Origin: Adiantum capillus-veneris
Taxonomy: Eukaryota > Streptophyta > Polypodiopsida > Polypodiales > Pteridaceae
Length of the DNA: 62,000 nt
Reading direction: 5' to 3'
Assembly: GCA_014529385.2 (NCBI GenBank)
Contig: CM043943.1
Span: 97,860,855-97,922,854, forward strand
Shown: piece after piece, positions 11,542 through 24,225 of the stretch
Layout: each line of letters opens with the position of its first letter
Position numbering within the stretch: position 1 is the stretch's first letter
Program-made: the position numbers and the translations under genes
The notes under the pieces: generated by a model
Seen by the model: only the letters and a program-made list of their open reading frames with translations
Told to the model about the DNA's origin: nothing
The model's database searches: none

Positions 11542-13257
11542 TGTCGAGAAATTTGCGGTCTTGCCAGGAAAGCACCGGGCTTATGGCTGTGAGAGTTTGT
11601 GAGAGAACTCAACAAAAACTATATGAAGGAGTTAAACCATAGATGCCATGAAGACTAGGGTTTGGAAAGAAGTGCAATCAAAGAAGATTCACTCTTTCTC
11701 TCTTGCACTCACACAACCAAAGAAAGAACACAAAAGAGAATGTCAAAACAATACGAAAATGAAAACATCAAGGCTATGGTCATATCGTATCATGGGTAAT
11801 ATGAAAGGGTTAATAGATGAGTTAATGGCATTCAATCTTGGCTGATCAAATAGGCTACGAATTATTCTTTGGAATTGTAGTTTTGTGCTTACCATAATAT
11901 ATATATTTTGTCTAGTGATTGGGATTAATTGTGTACAAATCCTCTTGGTTCATAGCAAGATAACTACGAAAACGTCAAAAGAAAAGTTATAGTCTATGAG
12001 AGGTAGTATGATGGGATCCGGTGATAGAAGTATTTCATTAAGCCTTTCTGGGCCAAAGAGAAACACTATACGTTGGTGAAAGTGTATTTTTCAGCTAATC
12101 CATACGTTAATTCTCATTGATCGTACAGAGTGAAAGCGATAGAAATTATCATCATGTGGGTTATTCATCTAGGATAGTATGTGAGAAATGTAGATATGAG
12201 AGAAGTGAAGAGATGAAAAGTTTCCCTCCCAAGCCCTATTCTTGCCCGTAGGCAATAAGGATACTGCGGGGAGAGATGTACATGTAGCAAAGAGAACCTA
12301 GAGAGGATGAATTACTAAGAATGAGAGAGATAAGTTTGGTTAAGGAGATGAGATTAGATACATATATATATGTTGGATTAGAGATGAAAATGAAAACAAC
12401 AAGAAATCAAGAAAACATCAATGTAGAACACATCTTACTTGAAACCCTTCGGCACCATTATTGATGGGAGAGAGAAGAAGAGGGGAGAATTCAACGTTGA
12501 TTGATACGCCAAGTACAACACCTTCTTTCATTAGAGTTGATCTTCCAAGGATAGCGTACAATAATGGCTAGTCTTCCTCTAGGAGAAAGTGTAGGCTTGG
12601 GCTTATGTTAATGGGGCTAAGTACAATTAGGCATTATTACTCACTCCCTCAAGAATTCCTCTCATCAATGGCTTGAATGCTTCCGTTTTCTTTTCAAGAA
12701 AGAAGAGGTCCCCTTTTATAGGTGAAGGGAACCCCCAAGGGTTTACACAAGAAGAGAGGAGCCAGTGTGAATAGGAATTGGAAAAGTTGGAGATGAGTTG
12801 TCCCTGCATGATGTGGGCAGATTGGGGTCCAGTATTTTGATCATATCTCCTTAACCATGGCTCCAAGTCTCACTAGGATTTGATTCCCTCCTAGTAGCTA
12901 TTTAAAAAGAAATATAAGAAAAGTATAAAAAATACATAGAATATATATATATTGGAGTTTACCCTAGATATAGGATCTAGCTAGGGTGTGAGATGATAAT
13001 GAGATAGTAGATATAAAGAATCAATGCTTTTTGCCCCAAGTTAAAGAGGCGGAGCTATTGAGCTTTTCCCATAGTATTTTCTGATGGTAAAGTAAGGATA
13101 GGTTACCCTTGAGAAAAATAATAGGATGAGATAGAAGGCTTATTATTATACTTAAATATGCATATATACATTATAGGAAAGATAATAATATATCTAAAAA
13201 GTTACAAGATAGATCTTGTAGCATGCGTTCCCACTATGTACGTGTCACAGCACGACA
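11542..13257 (-). repeat. 5' LTR of element A
   Basis: 1716 bp, TGTCGAGAAATT...CACGACA. It has a ~295-bp internal deletion relative to the 3' LTR. The two LTRs differ by scattered substitutions as well, so the insertion is not brand new. Confidence 0.9.
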
Positions 13258-13472
13258 TCGTGCACTTCATTTGGAGTTCTTTTTAGCATTTGATTGACTT
13301 GCCACCACTTGGCATATGTTATTTTTGGACACCCTTGCATGCTACACCTCTTGCCCTTATCCCTTCAACTTTGCCTGGCTGTCCGGACTTCCCTTGGTCC
13401 TTTGAGCATCCTTAGCCTTTAACCTCCACTGTCAGGCTCCTCTTCCTGCAGCAGGACCCCTCCCATACCAAG

Positions 13473-13493
13473 GCAATAGCGATGTCGCTATTG

Positions 13494-13542
<49 letters not shown>
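13473..13542. repeat. Perfect hairpin followed by a ~48-base G run
   Basis: GCAATAGCGA-TG-TCGCTATTGC is a perfect 10-bp inverted repeat ending at about 13494. It is directly followed by about 48 consecutive G. The homologous site in the right LTR of B (17711-17750) has the same hairpin and about 20 G. The sequence just after the G run in the right LTR (about 70 bp) is missing here, consistent with replication slippage or break repair at the tract. Homopolymer length may also be affected by sequencing error. Confidence 0.8.
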
Positions 13543-13543
<1 letters not shown>

Positions 13544-14676
13544 CATCACCATCGACCTCAACCCAGCACCGGCCCCTGCGTCGTCGCCTCACTTCAAAAC
13601 CGACGCCAGAATGGCCACACAGCGCGGCCTCAGCAGTGCCCAAGCACTCGCCATAGCCACGCTCAAGGGGAGCTCCCCTCACCAACCTTGGATACTTATG
13701 GAGCCTCACGGCCCACCTTAAATACCACGGCCTCCCCGTTCGACACTGCGCATGTGGGTTTTCAGCTCTGCCAAGTGGCGTCCCAGGAGGCCATAGCCTT
13801 TTGAATTTCAAAAAAGTCCCTTCATTTTTTTTAAGCACAAAAATCTTTTGGCCTAACTTCACTTTGACTCCCATTTTCTGCTCCCACCTCCTACTTCCAA
13901 GCCGCAACTACCAACTGAAATGCCACTTTCCCGACTCCAACCATACTCTCTGTATCTGCATTTTGACTCCTCGGCATCCTCGAACCAGGGCCTTCAAAAA
14001 GGGAAAAAATCTTCTGTAAAAAATTTTGGGCAAAGGCACCCCAGCTTCCAACTTTCATATCTTTCCGCTTCGGACTCCGTTTGGTATGCGGTCACTTCCC
14101 ACTAGCTCCATATGATGCACACCCTGCTCTAGAACTTCATTGAGGCTCAGAAGATTCCAGAATGGCACATTCTCCAATGAGGCCAAGTGGGCTCAGACCC
14201 GACCCCTGAAAAAACTTCAACTGACCATATCTTGCAAACCAGGGCTCCGATCCGCAATCCAAAAAGACGGGTAGGCTCCATGAATTGAGCTCTACACATC
14301 TATACCCCAAGTTCCACTTGGATCACTTGTCCCCAGATACCCTGTCTGATAAGAATCTGCAAACCACCAAAACTTCATCCTTCAATAACTTGGGCTCCGT
14401 AGCTCGGTTTGATGAGCCATTTGGACCTGCTCCTTCAGCACTTCAAGCTCTTCATTCCAGGACCCAAAGGCTGCACTTTGCATCTCCTTCACCTGCTACC
14501 CCAATTAGCCCCTTATGGAGCCTTCTTTGGCCTATAAGTTGCATCATGCATGCACTTCCGCTGCTACCTGTCATCCCATGAATTTCCTAGCTGCATCATC
14601 CCTTTGCCATGCTTCTGCTTGCCTGTACACACCTGCCCATGCCACCTTCTAGAGTCGATACACTTTGGCTGCACCA

Positions 14677-14696
14677 TCATTGCCCACCCCCTTGTT
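14677..14696 (-). other. Polypurine tract of element B
   Basis: On the minus strand CAAGGGGGTGGGCAATGA lies directly before the 3' LTR (TGGTGCAGCC). The GGGGGTGG core is shared with the PPT of element A. Confidence 0.6.
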
Positions 14697-14962
14697 GAGC
14701 ATTTATGCTCAACCACACAAAAGCTTTATTCCACTATAAACTGAAAAACCTGGCACACACTATGAGAAAACTAAAACCATATGTACACTGTTTTATTTTA
14801 CCCTATTTCCAAACCTTCAAGTGGGTTGCCCCACCCCCTGCATCACATAGCTTCCACCTGGCTCTGTTCACTTTTATCCATCTGTAACAACCTCCAATAG
14901 TGCCCTACCCAAGCACCTAGACCACCATGTGTGTAGGCTGCCCATAGCCTATCTTCTGCACT

Positions 14963-15877
14963 CTATGCATTCCTTTGCAACCTGTCTACTCCACACCAGG
15001 CAGCACCAAAAATATCATCATCAACAAAACATGTACCTGATGCCACGCTACAACACACGTGTGACCCTCCCTCCCAACCAAATAAAGTGGAGGCCTTGAG
15101 CGTAGAACTCTGCACCTGCTGTACTAACCTCCATAGAGTTGTATCTACCATCTCTTTCATCAACCATAATTCACATACCTTCACTGGAAGCAAAGCCACT
15201 GCTTGAGACTCTCCTTTCTCCACCATTAAACATGCCTGCCACATCGGAATCTCCTCCATCTTTGTCATCACAACCTCCTCTTTGGCCACACACTCAATTC
15301 CAGCATCATCGAGTCCTTCCTCGTCAACTGGCCCTTCAAGGTTGATCAACACCACCGTTTGGTTAGCTTCAACCACCTGTTCTTCAAGCACCTCTTCTAC
15401 CGCTGCATCATGCTCCTCTATGGAAGAGAGAAACTCGTTCTCTATCGCATCCATCTCCTGTTCCTCCATATACACGGCCTCTTTATCACCCTTGGCAAAA
15501 TTCTGCACATGTTGCACCACCATGTCACCTTCCACCGCTACTTTCATCACCACAGCCATTAGCATGGCACCACATACCACCTTCACCTGCATTTCATCAT
15601 CTGTAGGTCTAGACCGCATCATTTGGCTTTCATCAAACATCTCGGCCTACTCTGTTCCCTACTCTTCTTGCACATGTGCTATTACCATATCATCAAACAT
15701 ATAAGAGGGCGAGGGCAGTTTTACCTTTACCAGTTCGGGTCCATCAGATTCCGTCTCTTCGTCATAGGATGTGGACTCATCGGCACTATTCTCCTCGCTT
15801 GTATCCCAGCAAATCGAGCTTGTATCATCACCGGCATTGGCATCATACACCGACTCCGTATCACTATCTACATCCAC
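14963..15877 (-). pseudogene. Element B acidic open region downstream of gag
   Basis: This is in the same frame as the gag remnant and continues it after a TAG (15881-15883). Further TAG codons lie near 15643 and 15658. The upper part is very acidic and serine-rich (DDTSSICWDTSEENSADE); the lower part is rich in Glu, Val and Met (VEEVLEEQVVEANQTVVL). I recognise no protease or polymerase motif. It may be a gag tail or a filler ORF of a non-autonomous element. Confidence 0.5.
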
Positions 15878-15880
15878 TTG

Positions 15881-16814
15881 CTACTCCACAAAAGCTTGAC
15901 CATCTTCACCACTTTGAAAACTTTCTTCATCAGCTTTTGAACCCTCGGTAGCTGCATCTCGATTGCATTCTGCTACCTTTTCATGCCTACTTTCAACAAG
16001 AACATGCTTTACCTCTTCAATCCGTACTCGAACCTCCACATCCGCTACCGCTTTTGCATCTTGGTTCACCTCGACATGAAGCTTCTCTTCGTTGACAAGC
16101 TCTTCCACCCTCGGCACATGCACATCACAAACCGGAAACCTCCAAGGAACATAACCAATAGTAGGTCTTACCTCCACAGGCCTTGCATTTTGCACAACTA
16201 GAATCACCTTTGCTTGGACCAAAGAGCACTTCGCTACCTCCGCAACAGGCATATAATCTGTTGGCTTTAGCATTCCCAACTCCAACTTCCGCTTCACCTT
16301 TCTGCTCTTTATCTTTGCCAGATAGACCATGTCTTCATAGGTGTCAGCGTCATCTTCGACCTTTTCTCTAATCCTCGGATGTAAGCACTCTAACAACTTC
16401 AACAGCTTCAAAGATTGATTGCTTTTGACCCCAGTAGCAATCTCTAACTTCTTCCAACAAGCTTCAAACTGCTCAATGAAAATAGAGAAATCTTTACTTA
16501 CATTCTGGTGTACCGCCTTCAGCTTTGCACCGGCTTTTTCCGCCGTAATCACCTCCGGAAACCGCTCCAGAAGCTGACTTTGCAACCTTTGCCATGATTC
16601 TCAATCACTGCTCTCTAAACCATCGAACCACACCTTGGCTCGTCCTTGCATCAACAGTGGCACCGTCTATAGCCTTTTCGAATCCATCGACATACGCATC
16701 GACAGCAGCCATAATTAGAAATCTGCTAACCAATCCTCGGGATCTTCGACGCTCGTAAATATGGGGCCAAAACCTGGCTCCACCATCTCTGTGAGCTTCA
16801 ACCTCGACCATCAA
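15881..16814 (-). pseudogene. gag: Element B gag remnant
   Basis: In the frame of 16585-15881 the protein begins near the typical plant gag core. Just upstream of the open stretch the frame reads KVWFDGLESSD, a TGA, then ESWQRLQSQLLERFPEV, matching the W-(F/Y)-x-x-L...W-x-x-(L/F) pattern of the retrotransposon gag domain. It goes on through FEACWKKLEIAT and LKLLECLHPRIREKV. No zinc knuckle is visible. The TGA replaces a conserved Trp. The frame at 16605-16814 is shifted, indicating an indel. Confidence 0.65.
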
Positions 16815-16890
16815 ACATCTCGACCATCAGCCAATGGCTTTGTTGGCAAAAAAATACCACTTCCAATCGCAAATTGGAGCATTAGATAGC

Positions 16891-16908
16891 TCCTCAATGG
16901 GGGCACCA
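16891..16908 (-). other. Primer binding site of element B
   Basis: Five bases inside the 5' LTR the minus strand reads TGGTGCCCCCATTGAGGA. The TGG start and position fit a PBS. The tRNA was not identified. Confidence 0.5.
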
Positions 16909-16913
16909 GAAGA

Positions 16914-18947
16914 TGGAGGGGGGGAAAGGGGGACACACCCAGCACACAACACAATGCCTCACTATAGCCCAGGGTATACACAGCGCCCCAATCCACTAGA
17001 TTTTACCTTCAAAACTCAACACTACCCGCAAACAAACCACCGCTTTCACACAACCATATGCACATACGCCTTGCAATGCACTAGACAGACTCAATCACTC
17101 CGCTTCGCTCAATTCACAGCCTTCCACACTCATACAACCTCTCTCTATCTCTCTTTGCACGACAAACCTTGGGGGGCGCACACGCCTACACACACCTGGA
17201 AACATACGCACACAAGCAGAGAAGAGAAGGGGGAAGGGGGAAGGGGGAATGACACCCAGAAATAGTAGGGAATAGTCTTATAGCATAGGCAATATCATGT
17301 ACAAACAACACACCGCCGGCATGAACCTCGGCAACCAAAAACAATGGCTCAAAGGCCTTGGCAAAACACCTCAAGCAAAAAAGCTCACATTGGCCAAAGA
17401 CCCTGGTCCAAAAGACCCTAAAAAATGAACAAAAACCTCCTTTTATAGGGGTGTGCTTAGAAATCCCAAAAAAGAAAAATGTGGTGTGCTTCCATGTCGT
17501 GCACTTCATTTGGAGTTCTTTTTAGCATTTGATTGCCTTGCCACCACTTGGCATATGTTATTTTTGGACACCCTTGCATGCTACACCTCTTGCCCTTATC
17601 CCTTCCACTTTGCCTTGCTGCGCGGACTTCCCTTGGCCCTTTGAGCATCTTAGCCTTTAACCTCCACTGGCGGGCTCCTCTTCCTGCAACGGGACCCCTC
17701 CCATACCAAGGCAATAGCGATGTCGCTATTGGGGGGGGGGGGGGGGGGGGTACAACCCTTTACCTCAAAAGATTTGGCCTTCAACGGGCGCGGGCACACG
17801 TGCTTAACTGCCACGTCATCACCATCGACCTCAACAGAGCGCGGGCACCCTGCGCCGTCGGCTCACTTCAAAACCGCCGCCAGAATCGCCATGCAGCGCC
17901 GCCTCAACAGCGCCCAAGCACTCGCCATAGCCACGCTCAAGGGGAGCTCCCCTCACCAACCTTGGATACTAATGGAACCTCACGGCCCACTTTAAATACC
18001 GCGGCCTCCCAGTTCGACACTACGCATGTGGGTTTTCAGCTCTGCCACGTGGCGGCCTAGGAGGCCATAGCCTTTTGAATTTCAAAAAAGTCCCTTCATT
18101 TTTTTAAGCACAAAAATCTTTTGGCCTACCTTCACTTGACTCCCATTTTCTGCTCCCACCTCCTACTGCCAAGCCGCAACTACCAACTGAAATGCCACTT
18201 TCCCGGCTCCAACCATACTCTCTGTATCTGCATTTTGACTCCTCGGCATCCTCGAACCAGGGCCTTCAAAAAGGGAAAAAATCTTCTGCAAACAATTTTT
18301 GGCAAAGGCACCCCAACTTCCGACTTTCATATATTTCCACTCCGGACTCCGTTTGGCATGCGGTCACTTCCCGCTAGCTCCATATGATGCATATCCTGCT
18401 CTAGAACTACATCGAGGCTCAGAAGATTCCAGATGGCACATTCTCCAATGCGGCCAAGTGGGCTCAGACCCGGCCCCCGAAAAAACTTCAACTGACCATA
18501 TCTTGCAAACCAGAGCTCCGATCCGCAATCCGAAAAGATGGGTAGGCTCCATGAATTGAGCTCTACACATCTATACCCCAAGTTCCACTTGGATCACCTG
18601 TCCCCAGCTACCCTGTCCGACGAGAATCTGCAAATCACCAAAACTTCATCCTTCAATAACTTGGGCTCCATAGCTCGGTTTGATGAGCCGTCTGGACCTG
18701 CTCCTTCAGCACTTCAAGCTCTTCATTCCTGGACCCAAAGGCTACACTTTGCATCTCCTTCACCTGCTATCCCAATTAGCCCCTTATGGAGCCTTCCTTG
18801 GCCTATAAGCTGCATCATGCATACACTTTCGCTGCTACCTGTCATCCCATGAATTTCTTAGCTACATCATCCCTTTTTCATGCTTATGCTTGCATGTACA
18901 CACCTGCCCATGCCACCTTCTAGAGTCGACACACTTTGGCTGCACCA
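16914..18947 (-). repeat. 5' LTR of element B, carrying the empty site for element A
   Basis: 2034 bp, uninterrupted. Around 17491-17506 it contains the sequence into which element A jumped in the other LTR. It carries the hairpin plus ~20-base G run at 17711-17750. A long run of CA-rich, CT-rich sequence (16925-17200) is shared almost base for base with 3040-3320. Confidence 0.88.
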
Positions 18948-18951
18948 CCGG

Positions 18952-20150
18952 CAGCGTACTTTTATTGGATTTTTTATACACAATGGTTGAGGGTTTTTTT
19001 GGGGATTACCCCGGCTGCATACTAACGCTGAACTTGTTCAAATTAAATCTTTTGGAATGAGAGGCATACCCTGGGTGTTTACTAGTTTCAGACTTGTTAC
19101 TGGTAGTGGTTATAGATCACGTAAAATATTGGCTAATTGTATACTGGGGATTTGGCCCGACAACATACAAATGTTGGATTGTTTATAGTTGGTTGGGTTT
19201 TTTGGGGGTATACCTGGGCTGCATACTAATACTGGACTTGTTTGTTACTGGTTGTTTTGATAAGATTTTACAATACTTTTGCATTCACATGGTCGGGTAT
19301 AGTTAGGAAATAAACCCATAAAGGCATAAATTACTTTTACTTCATGGTTTGACATTCAGTTTGGCTGGATACCACAAGGGCTCTCTGCCACTTGGTTTGC
19401 TAAGAGATGTATAATTAAAGTAAGTGACATACAAACTAGGGAAAGGATTCTTTTCCATGAACCCTAATGGGCATAAAACTGTACCTGTCCTAAATAAATA
19501 AAAAAACAAGCTTGATATTCTTGAACTCTGAATAGAATTTTTTCGACTTCTTTTATGGCTTTAAGTGGTGAAGCTTCACTAATTTGAAAAGTAAAAACTC
19601 AAAAAAATGATAAAGATGGTTATCAGGGAATAAGACACTTGGATTAGAAGGGGTTAAGGCCTTCTAATGAGAATAATATTTATGCTAAATTATAAAGTTT
19701 GGGTTTTTAAAAAGAACATTTTTTGGAACACAATACTTTGGACTAAGCTTGTAAGTTTTTAAAAAAGATGGACATAGATAACAACTGGTATAGTCCATTG
19801 ATGCATTTAAAACACAAGGCCAACGTATATGCTGTCTTGTTTGGATGGATGAAAGTAAGGACTCTATCTTATCTTGGAAGGTTTTTTTTGCTTAAAGCAG
19901 TTGTCCACACATGATTACACATACACCTACTACGGGGGAAGTACTTCTGATATCTGTATACTGGAATGAGGCTTCATTCTTATAAACATTATACAAAGAT
20001 AATTCTAAGACTGAGTTGTTGTTTTACTTATCATATCCCTTTCTCTGAAGCCAACTATCTTTTGAATGTAAAATTTCAATTATGTATTATTATTTATGTT
20101 AAAATAGCTACACATAAACACAAACACGCGCACGCGCGCCCTCTACACAT
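18952..20150. other. Unassigned AT-rich DNA, right flank of element B
   Basis: About 18990-19310 contains repeats of a ~120-bp unit with TACC(C/T)(C/T)GG(C/G), GACTTGTT and TTGGCCCGAC, related to 2920-3030 left of element B. From 19320 to 20150 I see no gene, repeat or motif I can support. Confidence 0.4.
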
Positions 20151-20185
20151 TGTTTAAAAAGTTATAATGAATTTTGATACGTTTA

Positions 20186-20999
<814 letters not shown>

Positions 21000-22003
21000 G
21001 AGGTTGAGAGAAGAGGGGAGTTTGAAGGTGGTGGTGCAATGTGGAGGAGCAGGAGGGGTTGCGATGGCTCAAAAATAGTGCCACTTGGCGTCGGTGGTAG
21101 AGGTGGCAAGAGGAATCTCAAATCTCGAGCGAGATTTTCCGAGCAATTTCTAAAACGAGCAAGAGTGGCCAAGGCACACTATACAAAACAAAAACCAAAC
21201 AATATTTTCTAGGTGACTTCAAGCACAAAAAAGAAAACTAAAACAAAATTACACCTGATTTTAATGGTAAAACAACCACAAATTTTTGACAGAAAACAAC
21301 CCTTGAACAAGGGTTTGGTAGAAAGTTTCCTTTGATAGGTTAGAGCAATTGGAACCCATACAATGACATGTTGATATTCCTCTTCTTGGAACTAGTTGCC
21401 CTCGTATATTAGAAGCTCATCTCTAGCACCATTGATCCTTGTTGGAAATAGTGGCACCATGATTCCAATGGATATAAATCTCCTATTCCTACCTCCCTAC
21501 ATGCAGGACCGTGAGACTTACACTAAAGAGTAAGGTTGTTTCCACTCGAATAAATCTCATGAATAAGAAGAGTCTGGGAGCTTGAGCTTCTCTTCACATT
21601 TTCTTCTTCTCCTCCTCCTCTCTCTTGCTCTACCTCAAGTTATTGTGGGTTGATGTACGATAACATAGTATGCATTTTAAGTTACTCTATAGAAAATGGT
21701 GGAAACTTGAAAATAATTCTATTATTGCAATGAGGCTATTATTTTGAGAAAATCCACATCATGGCATATATTAAAGTTTGGATCACACCATCATAGGTAT
21801 CCTTCTATCGGAGGGGGGGGAGTGGGAGTTAATGGTGTTGCCAAAGGTGGTGGTGACAAACGTGTCAAGGGAGGTGGTAATGGTGGGGGTCTATAAAGAT
21901 TGCTTTGATAAAAGAGTATGCAAGGTTGATAAAGCTATGAACAATTTTCTTATGACAACTTTGTTCACATGCTAGTTCTCTTTCACCTACTCATATCAAT
22001 AGG
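21000..22003. other. Unassigned DNA between microsatellites and TIR element
   Basis: Short frames (20997-21212, 21778-21975 plus) have no recognisable motif. I see nothing supported as a gene. Confidence 0.4.
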
Positions 22004-22005
22004 AA

Positions 22006-22882
22006 CCTAGGTTTAGTGTAATTCCACCTACAAATTTTGAGATTTATCTTCAAAATTCAAAGTAGAAGGTGAATAAACCTACAAACTTTACTGAAATTTA
22101 GTGTAAAAACCTTTTCTTAAATTTTCCATGTTTATATGAGCACATCTCAAAGTTCCTAGTCTATTGAGTTGTCTGTCATGCCTCGTCCCAGATTACTCAG
22201 CCAACGTATGATGCCCTTATGCTGAATACACTTCTTAGAGACATGGTGTATGATTGCATGTCATTGTACTCCTTTGAAATTCTTTTCCTAATGCGGCTTA
22301 GCCCTCCATTTTTGTTTGTACTCTATCTACTGTTCGGGAGTTGTACGTCTATCAATGCCTCATAGCAATTCAAATGGATGGTAGTCTAGCATTGCGCATG
22401 CATCTGTCCTCTTGCAAGATGATGTGGCCCAAGCATCAATCCTTAGCACCCCATACGGTAACCCCCTTCAAGGGGTAACTAGGATGTTGGTTGTGCTACA
22501 AGAAACAACATTGTGCCACGTTGAGACAACTATGTTGGCTAGGAAAGGTAAATCTCAGGGTCCCTAATCATTGAGAAATTTGTCTTTGAAGAAATAGGAA
22601 ACTCACAATAGATGAGGCAAGAAGATATAAACAAAAACCCTTTTAAAATCTCTTTGAAAGAGATGCGAACTCTTTCACGTACGGGCGGGGACCAGTGTTT
22701 GAAAAAAACTTTGTTCTGAAAACTTGACAAACCTACCTATGAGACTAAATTTGAAGGTTTTTACACCAAATGAGCTAAATTTCTCTAAATTTTGTAGGTT
22801 TTCTCACTTTCAAATTTAAAATTTAGAGGTAAATCTCAAAATTTGTAGATGTGATTACACTAAACCTAGGTTTTCTTTTTCA
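22006..22882. mobile_element. Small element with ~125-bp terminal inverted repeats
   Basis: The left end (CCTAGGTTTAGTGTAAT, then CTACAAATTTTGAGATTTA, AACCTACAAA, AAATTTAG, GTGTAAAAACCTT) is repeated in inverted order at about 22748-22880. The arms are about 80% alike by eye. The ~620-bp centre has no coding potential. It fits a non-autonomous DNA transposon. Clear target duplications were not found, so the ends may be slightly off. Confidence 0.55.
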
Positions 22883-23334
22883 ACCCCTCCCCCTCTCTTT
22901 CTCTCTCCTCGCTCTCTCTCAATCTCTTTTTTTTTTTAAAGTCTCTAAAAGAGATCGTGCCAGCGTGGACAGGTAGAGGCAACAAAAGGAAACCTCCGGA
23001 GAGGTGCGCAACTGCTAAATCGCACTTCTCTCTCTCCTTGTCGGCTAGATCTTTAATGTCTCTTGGGATAGTTTTTTACGACGTTAAAACTCTCTTCTTC
23101 TTCTTCTTCTTTTTCCGTTTAAAAACAACATAAAGACATAGTAATAGTCTTGGCAACAATAACCAATAGTCAAAGAAAGAGATGGGGGAAAATTGCATAA
23201 TGCAAACCCTTTTAGGCTTGCAATAGTCATGATTTCAAGAGTAAAGATGTATCTCATTACACAAGCTCAAAGGTCCAAGGTTTCTATTTAAGTACTATCG
23301 AGTCACAGCTCTTATCTAAATCTTGTTATGCCTC

Positions 23335-23856
23335 TCACTTCTTGGACTTCTTGGTGGCCTTAGGGGGCAGGGATGCTTCAGTACTCAATCCCTGTGCCAA
23401 GCGCTCTTCCCTCCTGTTAATTTTTCGCTCCCTGATAGCTTTTTCCTTAACTCTACGGGCTTCAAACTGATTAGATAGTGTCTTGTCATGAGCCCTCTCA
23501 GCTTTAAACTTCTGAATACTCTCCATGAGCACACGCTTATTTTTTAACACGTTACCCTTGACTTTCATATACATACCATGGTACATATGCTTGTCAATCT
23601 TCTTAGCCTCCCAATACTTTCTTAGCAACCGGTGAAGCACTCGCATCCGCCTCAACCAAAGAACTTTAGAGGGTAGCCTGGCCTCCCTAGTACCCCGCCT
23701 CTTACCATATCCTGAATGACGACCTTTCCTTTTAGCCTCCAAAGCACACTTTGCTCTTGCCCGCGAGTGTATCTTGGTCGGTTTCCGAATCACAAAGCCA
23801 TCCTTGACCAAATTTCTGATATTTTGCCCGAGCCAGACATTGATACCGACCTCTGC
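23335..23856 (-). pseudogene. RPL19: 5'-truncated ribosomal protein eL19 copy
   Basis: A continuous 158-codon frame from a TTG at 23811 to a stop at 23335 matches the C-terminal ~80% of eL19: [77 protein letters not shown] and a KKSKK end. The frame extends a little upstream (E-V, then QNIR before LVKD), but the N-terminal residues become unrecognisable and no ATG is present. Plant RPL19 genes normally have introns; this stretch has none, so a retrocopy is likely. Substitutions at normally fixed sites (KYREAKK to KYWEAKK, YHDMY to YHGMY) suggest relaxed constraint. A functional multi-exon gene with an upstream exon is possible but less likely. Confidence 0.8.
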
Positions 23857-23977
23857 ACGACAAAACCACCAAGAAGCGTAGCACTCTTAGCAACTCCATG
23901 TGAGCATCACACCAACCTGGGCCTCCTTTCTCCTTGCACCTCGCATGGAGCACGCCTCCGAGCAGAGTGCTCCCTCG

Positions 23978-24066
23978 CAGCTCTTTCTTATGTCACCAAC
24001 AAGCTAAGTGAAATTTGATAACAGCTCTTGCTTATGTCACCAACAATCTAAGTGCAATTTGATAAC
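23978..24066. repeat. 44-bp tandem duplication
   Basis: AGCTCTTTCTTATGTCACCA... is followed at once by AGCTCTTGCTTATGTCACCA...; both units end TTTGATAAC. There are few mismatches. Confidence 0.85.
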
Positions 24067-24171
24067 AAGGCCGATAGTGAAGGTCTAAAATGGTCTCCCT
24101 ATACACGTGGGACTAAAGGCTAATAAATAGCAAAGCTACACAAAATAAATAGAAAAGGCACATTTTATATA

Positions 24172-24225
24172 TCTATATTAAAATGAGAGGGTATGTTGCC
24201 ATGTGGCAGCAAATCCATGCAAGGG
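24172..24225 (+). other. Possible Helitron-like 5' terminus
   Basis: TCTATATTAAAATGAGAGGG preceded by A resembles 5' ends of plant Helitrons (A|TC-TATATTAAAA). It is followed by a small palindrome (TTGCCATGTGGCA). I did not find a matching 3' hairpin-CTRR end and no Rep/helicase ORF is present, so this is a weak call. Confidence 0.22.

Larger units (their letters stand above)
3618..13257 (-). mobile_element. Element A: full-structure Ty3-type LTR retrotransposon
   Basis: This is a 9.64-kb element read on the minus strand: 5' LTR 11542-13257, PBS, gag-PR, RT-RNase H-IN, PPT, 3' LTR 3618-5584. LTR termini are TGTCG...CGACA. The target duplication TCGT is at 3614-3617 and 13258-13261. The undisturbed target (CCATGTCGTGCACTTC) survives in the other LTR of element B near 17491-17506, so insertion point and duplication length are proven from this window alone. 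Inactivation is by in-frame stops at the protease and at the RT/RNase H junction. The order PR-RT-RH-IN and a GPY/F-type integrase tail place it in Ty3/gypsy. No chromodomain was recognised; the C-terminus is an acidic tail. Confidence 0.93.
3031..14676 (-). repeat. 3' LTR of element B, split by element A
   Basis: The LTR consists of 3031-3617 plus 13262-14676, about 2002 bp once element A and one 4-bp target copy are removed, against 2034 bp for the other LTR. Base identity is high throughout. Main differences are a ~48-base G run at about 13495 (about 20 in the other copy) and the absence, right next to it, of roughly 70 bp present in the right LTR. Confidence 0.85.
3031..18947 (-). mobile_element. 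Element B: non-autonomous Ty3-type LTR element, interrupted by element A
   Basis: Two ~2.0-kb direct repeats (3031-14676 minus the nested element A, and 16914-18947) flank a 2.2-kb internal region. On the minus strand the LTRs begin TGGTGCAGCC and end CCTCCA. The 4-bp target duplication CCGG is seen at 3027-3030 and 18948-18951. A primer-binding-like site (TGGTGCCCCC) follows the 5' LTR and a purine tract precedes the 3' LTR. Only a broken gag and an acidic open region remain inside, with no PR, RT or IN, so transposition would need enzymes from a partner. Its 4-bp duplication and TGGTG-type PBS match element A, which suggests the same clade. Confidence 0.85.

Noticed and set aside
15282-15704. 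Plus-strand Ser/Thr-rich frame opposite the element B ORF
   Set aside because: It is the shadow of the acidic minus-strand frame that continues gag.
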